Assembly: GCF_005893125.1 (NCBI RefSeq)
Contig: NZ_VCJS01000078.1
Span: forward strand, 1 to 53,125
DNA length: 53,125 nt
From: Nonomuraea basaltis
GTDB lineage: Bacteria; Actinomycetota; Actinomycetes; Streptosporangiales; Streptosporangiaceae
Direction of reading: 5' to 3'
The stretch's first letter is position 1. Every line of letters starts with the position of its first letter. Position numbers and translations under genes: made by a program. The notes under the pieces are model-generated. The model was not told where the DNA came from, made no database searches, and saw only the letters and a list, made by a program, of their open reading frames with translations. This document shows, in pieces, positions 51,506-53,125 of this stretch.

Positions 51506-52675
51506 GCCACCGACGCGAACGCGGCCTTCTTCGACGAGGCTGCCGGGATCGACTGGAATGTGATCTTCCTGCTGCTCGGCATGATGATCATTGTCGGGGT
51601 GCTCAAACAGACCGGGGTCTTCGAGTACCTGGCGATCTGGGCGGCCAAGCGGGCCAGGGGCCGGCCGTTCCGGCTCATGGTCCTGCTGGTCCTGATCACG
51701 GCGACCGCGTCGGCGCTGCTGGACAACGTGACCACCGTGCTGCTGATCGCGCCCGTGACGTTCCTGGTGTGCGAGCGGCTGGCGTTACCCGTGGCGCCGT
51801 TCCTGATCGCGGAGGCCATGGCGTCCAACATCGGCGGCACGGCCACGCTGATCGGCGACCCACCGAACATCATCATCGCCAGCCGGGGCGGGCTGACCTT
51901 CAACGACTTCCTCATCCACCTGGCGCCGCTGATCATCGTGCTGTTGGGCGTGTTCGTCGGGCTGTGCCGGTGGCTGTTCAGGAAATCGTTCATCTACGAC
52001 CCGGAGCGGGCCGCGGAGATCATGGCCTTGAACGAGCGGGAGGCCATCGCCGACCGCAGGCTGCTCTGGCAGTCGCTCGCCGTGCTGGCGCTGGTGATGG
52101 CGGCGTTCGTGCTGCATCCGGTGCTGCACTACGAGCCGTCGGTCGTGGCGCTGCTCGGGGCCGGGGTCCTGGTGGCGGCGACCAAGGTGACGACCGAGGA
52201 CGCCATCGGCGAGGTGGAGTGGCCGACCCTGGTGTTCTTCGCGGGGCTGTTCGTCATGGTCGGGGCGCTGGTGGAGACCGGGGTGATCCGGCTGATCTCC
52301 GAGGCTGCGGCGCAGGCCACGCAGGGGCAGGTGGCGCTGACCACCATGCTGCTGCTGTGGGCCTCGACCGGGCTGTCGGCCGTCGTGGACAACATCCCGT
52401 ACGTCGCCACCATGAGCCCCATCGTCGCCGACCTCGTCCAGGCCAACGGCGGCAACGGCTCGGCCCAGGTGCTGTGGTGGGCCCTGGCCATCGGCGCCGA
52501 CCTGGGCGGGAACGCCACGGCCGTCGGGGCGGCGGCCAACGTGGTGATCCTCGGCATCGCCGCCCGCAACGGCACCCCGATCAGCTTCTGGCAGTTCACC
52601 AGGTACGGCGTCGTCGTGACGTTCGTGACCGTGGCGCTGTCGGTGCCGTACCTGTGGCTGCGCTACCTCACCTGA
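51383..52675 (+). CDS. ArsB/NhaD-type (SLC13-like) ion transporter
   Basis: 430 residues from a TTG at 51383 (GGAG upstream). About 11 membrane segments. Family motifs: SALLDNVTTVLLIAPVTFLV, ASNIGGTATLIGDPPNII in the first half, and SAVVDNIPYVATMSPI with GADLGGNATAVGAAANVV in the second. This is the ArsB/NhaD/YbiR branch of the ion-transporter superfamily; arsenite, Na+/H+ or a tricarboxylate are possible cargoes. No ArsR, ArsC or ArsA neighbour supports arsenite. Its end overlaps the convergent gene by eight bases. Confidence 0.88.
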   Translation: MTVTAWVAVAAFLTAYTLIATEKVHRVAAALGGAGIMLLIHATDANAAFFDEAAGIDWNVIFLLLGMMIIVGVLKQTGVFEYLAIWAAKRARGRPFRLMVLLVLITATASALLDNVTTVLLIAPVTFLVCERLALPVAPFLIAEAMASNIGGTATLIGDPPNIIIASRGGLTFNDFLIHLAPLIIVLLGVFVGLCRWLFRKSFIYDPERAAEIMALNEREAIADRRLLWQSLAVLALVMAAFVLHPVLHYEPSVVALLGAGVLVAATKVTTEDAIGEVEWPTLVFFAGLFVMVGALVETGVIRLISEAAAQATQGQVALTTMLLLWASTGLSAVVDNIPYVATMSPIVADLVQANGGNGSAQVLWWALAIGADLGGNATAVGAAANVVILGIAARNGTPISFWQFTRYGVVVTFVTVALSVPYLWLRYLT

Positions 52676-53106
52676 GCGGCAGGACGTCCACCCCGCGCTC
52701 GTCGTCGCCGCGCGGGCCGAAGATCCGGCGGTCCGCGGCCTCGATGCGCACGTCGTTGATGCTCGCCTCCCTGCGCCTCATCAGCCCGGACTCGTCGAAC
52801 TCCCACTGCTCGTTGCCGTAGCTGCGCCACCACTGCCCGGAGGCGTCGCGGGACTCGTACTGGAAGCGGACCGCGATGCGGTTGCCGAGCACGGCCCACA
52901 GCTCCTTGCGCAGCGCGTAGTCCAGCTCCCTGGCCCACTTGCGGCGCAGGAACTCCCTGATCTCGTCGCGGCCGGTCACGAACTCGCCGCGGTTGCGCCA
53001 GGCGGAGTCCTCTGTGTACGCGAGCGCGACGCGGTCCGGGTCGCACGTGTTCCAGGCGTCCTCGGCGGCCTGGACCTTGACGCGGGCGCTCTCCTCGGTG
53101 AACGGC
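52668..53106 (-). CDS. DUF1348 / NTF2-like protein, 5' end cut by the contig end
   Basis: The genomic part encodes about 146 residues, of a family length of about 150-160. Motifs: FTEESARVKVQAAEDAWNT, VALAYTEDSAWRNRGEFVTG, FLRRKWARELDYALRKELW, NRIAVRFQYESRDASGQWW and YGNEQWEFDESGLM. This is the SnoaL-like cone fold of unknown ligand. The first few codons lie beyond the adapter junction, so the start is missing. A frame read into the adapter (start MCIRG) is an artefact. Confidence 0.87.
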
Positions 53107-53125
53107 CTGCCTCTTATACACATCT
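53107..53125. other. Nextera adapter remnant
   Basis: CTGCCTCTTATACACATCT matches the transposase mosaic end CTGTCTCTTATACACATCT with one substitution. It marks the artificial end of the contig. Confidence 0.95.

Overview
The window is a high-GC actinomycete chromosome fragment. GTG starts, SARP/AfsR and SigE-type regulators, DUF2332, SBD-HNH and APH-type genes together suggest the Streptosporangiales (Nonomuraea/Streptosporangium-like); this placement is an inference from gene content. Both ends carry Nextera transposase adapter sequence (1-51 and 53107-53125), so this is a whole assembled contig and its terminal genes are cut artificially.

Layout. 52-3518 is a worn accessory region: gene ends, a truncated P-loop kinase, a mini GntR regulator, a DUF2332 gene, and a NUDIX hydrolase whose 5' end is duplicated on the far side of the DUF2332 gene. 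4077-13879 is a co-directional defence block: RloA-type ATPase, RloB, HsdM, HsdS, HsdR and a YgjP/SprT-like metallopeptidase. A convergent gene at 14182-15369 encodes a ScoMcrA-like restriction enzyme with head, sulfur-binding and HNH domains but no SRA domain.

15545-18174 is the most interesting unit. It has a promoter with a perfect palindrome over the -10 box, an unlisted 36-residue Lys-rich peptide ending in Gly, a strong hairpin, a ThiF/E1-like adenylyltransferase with an N-terminal PqqD-like domain, and an overlapping M50-like membrane metalloprotease that also has a PqqD-like segment. I read this as a compact, possibly undescribed RiPP locus.

18516-25138 holds secreted proteins, two aminoglycoside-phosphotransferase-type genes around an ISL3 transposase relic, a neutral zinc metallopeptidase, a decayed pair of conserved actinobacterial genes, an HTH membrane protein with a minisatellite, and a four-Cys secreted peptide. 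25355-35948 is ordinary regulatory and metabolic chromosome: a large SARP-NB-ARC-TPR regulator, DUF4386, a RibD/DHFR-like protein, a SigE-family sigma factor with its membrane partner, an amidohydrolase, a methyltransferase, a PhyH dioxygenase, and an HXXEE/TetR divergent pair.

36198-53106 has an alpha/beta hydrolase, YciI, a tartrate/D-malate dehydrogenase divergent from a DASS dicarboxylate transporter (a likely C4-dicarboxylate module), and a hydrolase/HTH pair around a long palindrome. It continues with a heterodimeric ABC exporter with one degenerate ATP site, a ROK kinase, two tandem secreted pectate lyases, a DsbA-like oxidoreductase, a membrane protein, an ArsB/NhaD-type transporter and a truncated DUF1348 protein. 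I saw no tRNA, rRNA or CRISPR array.
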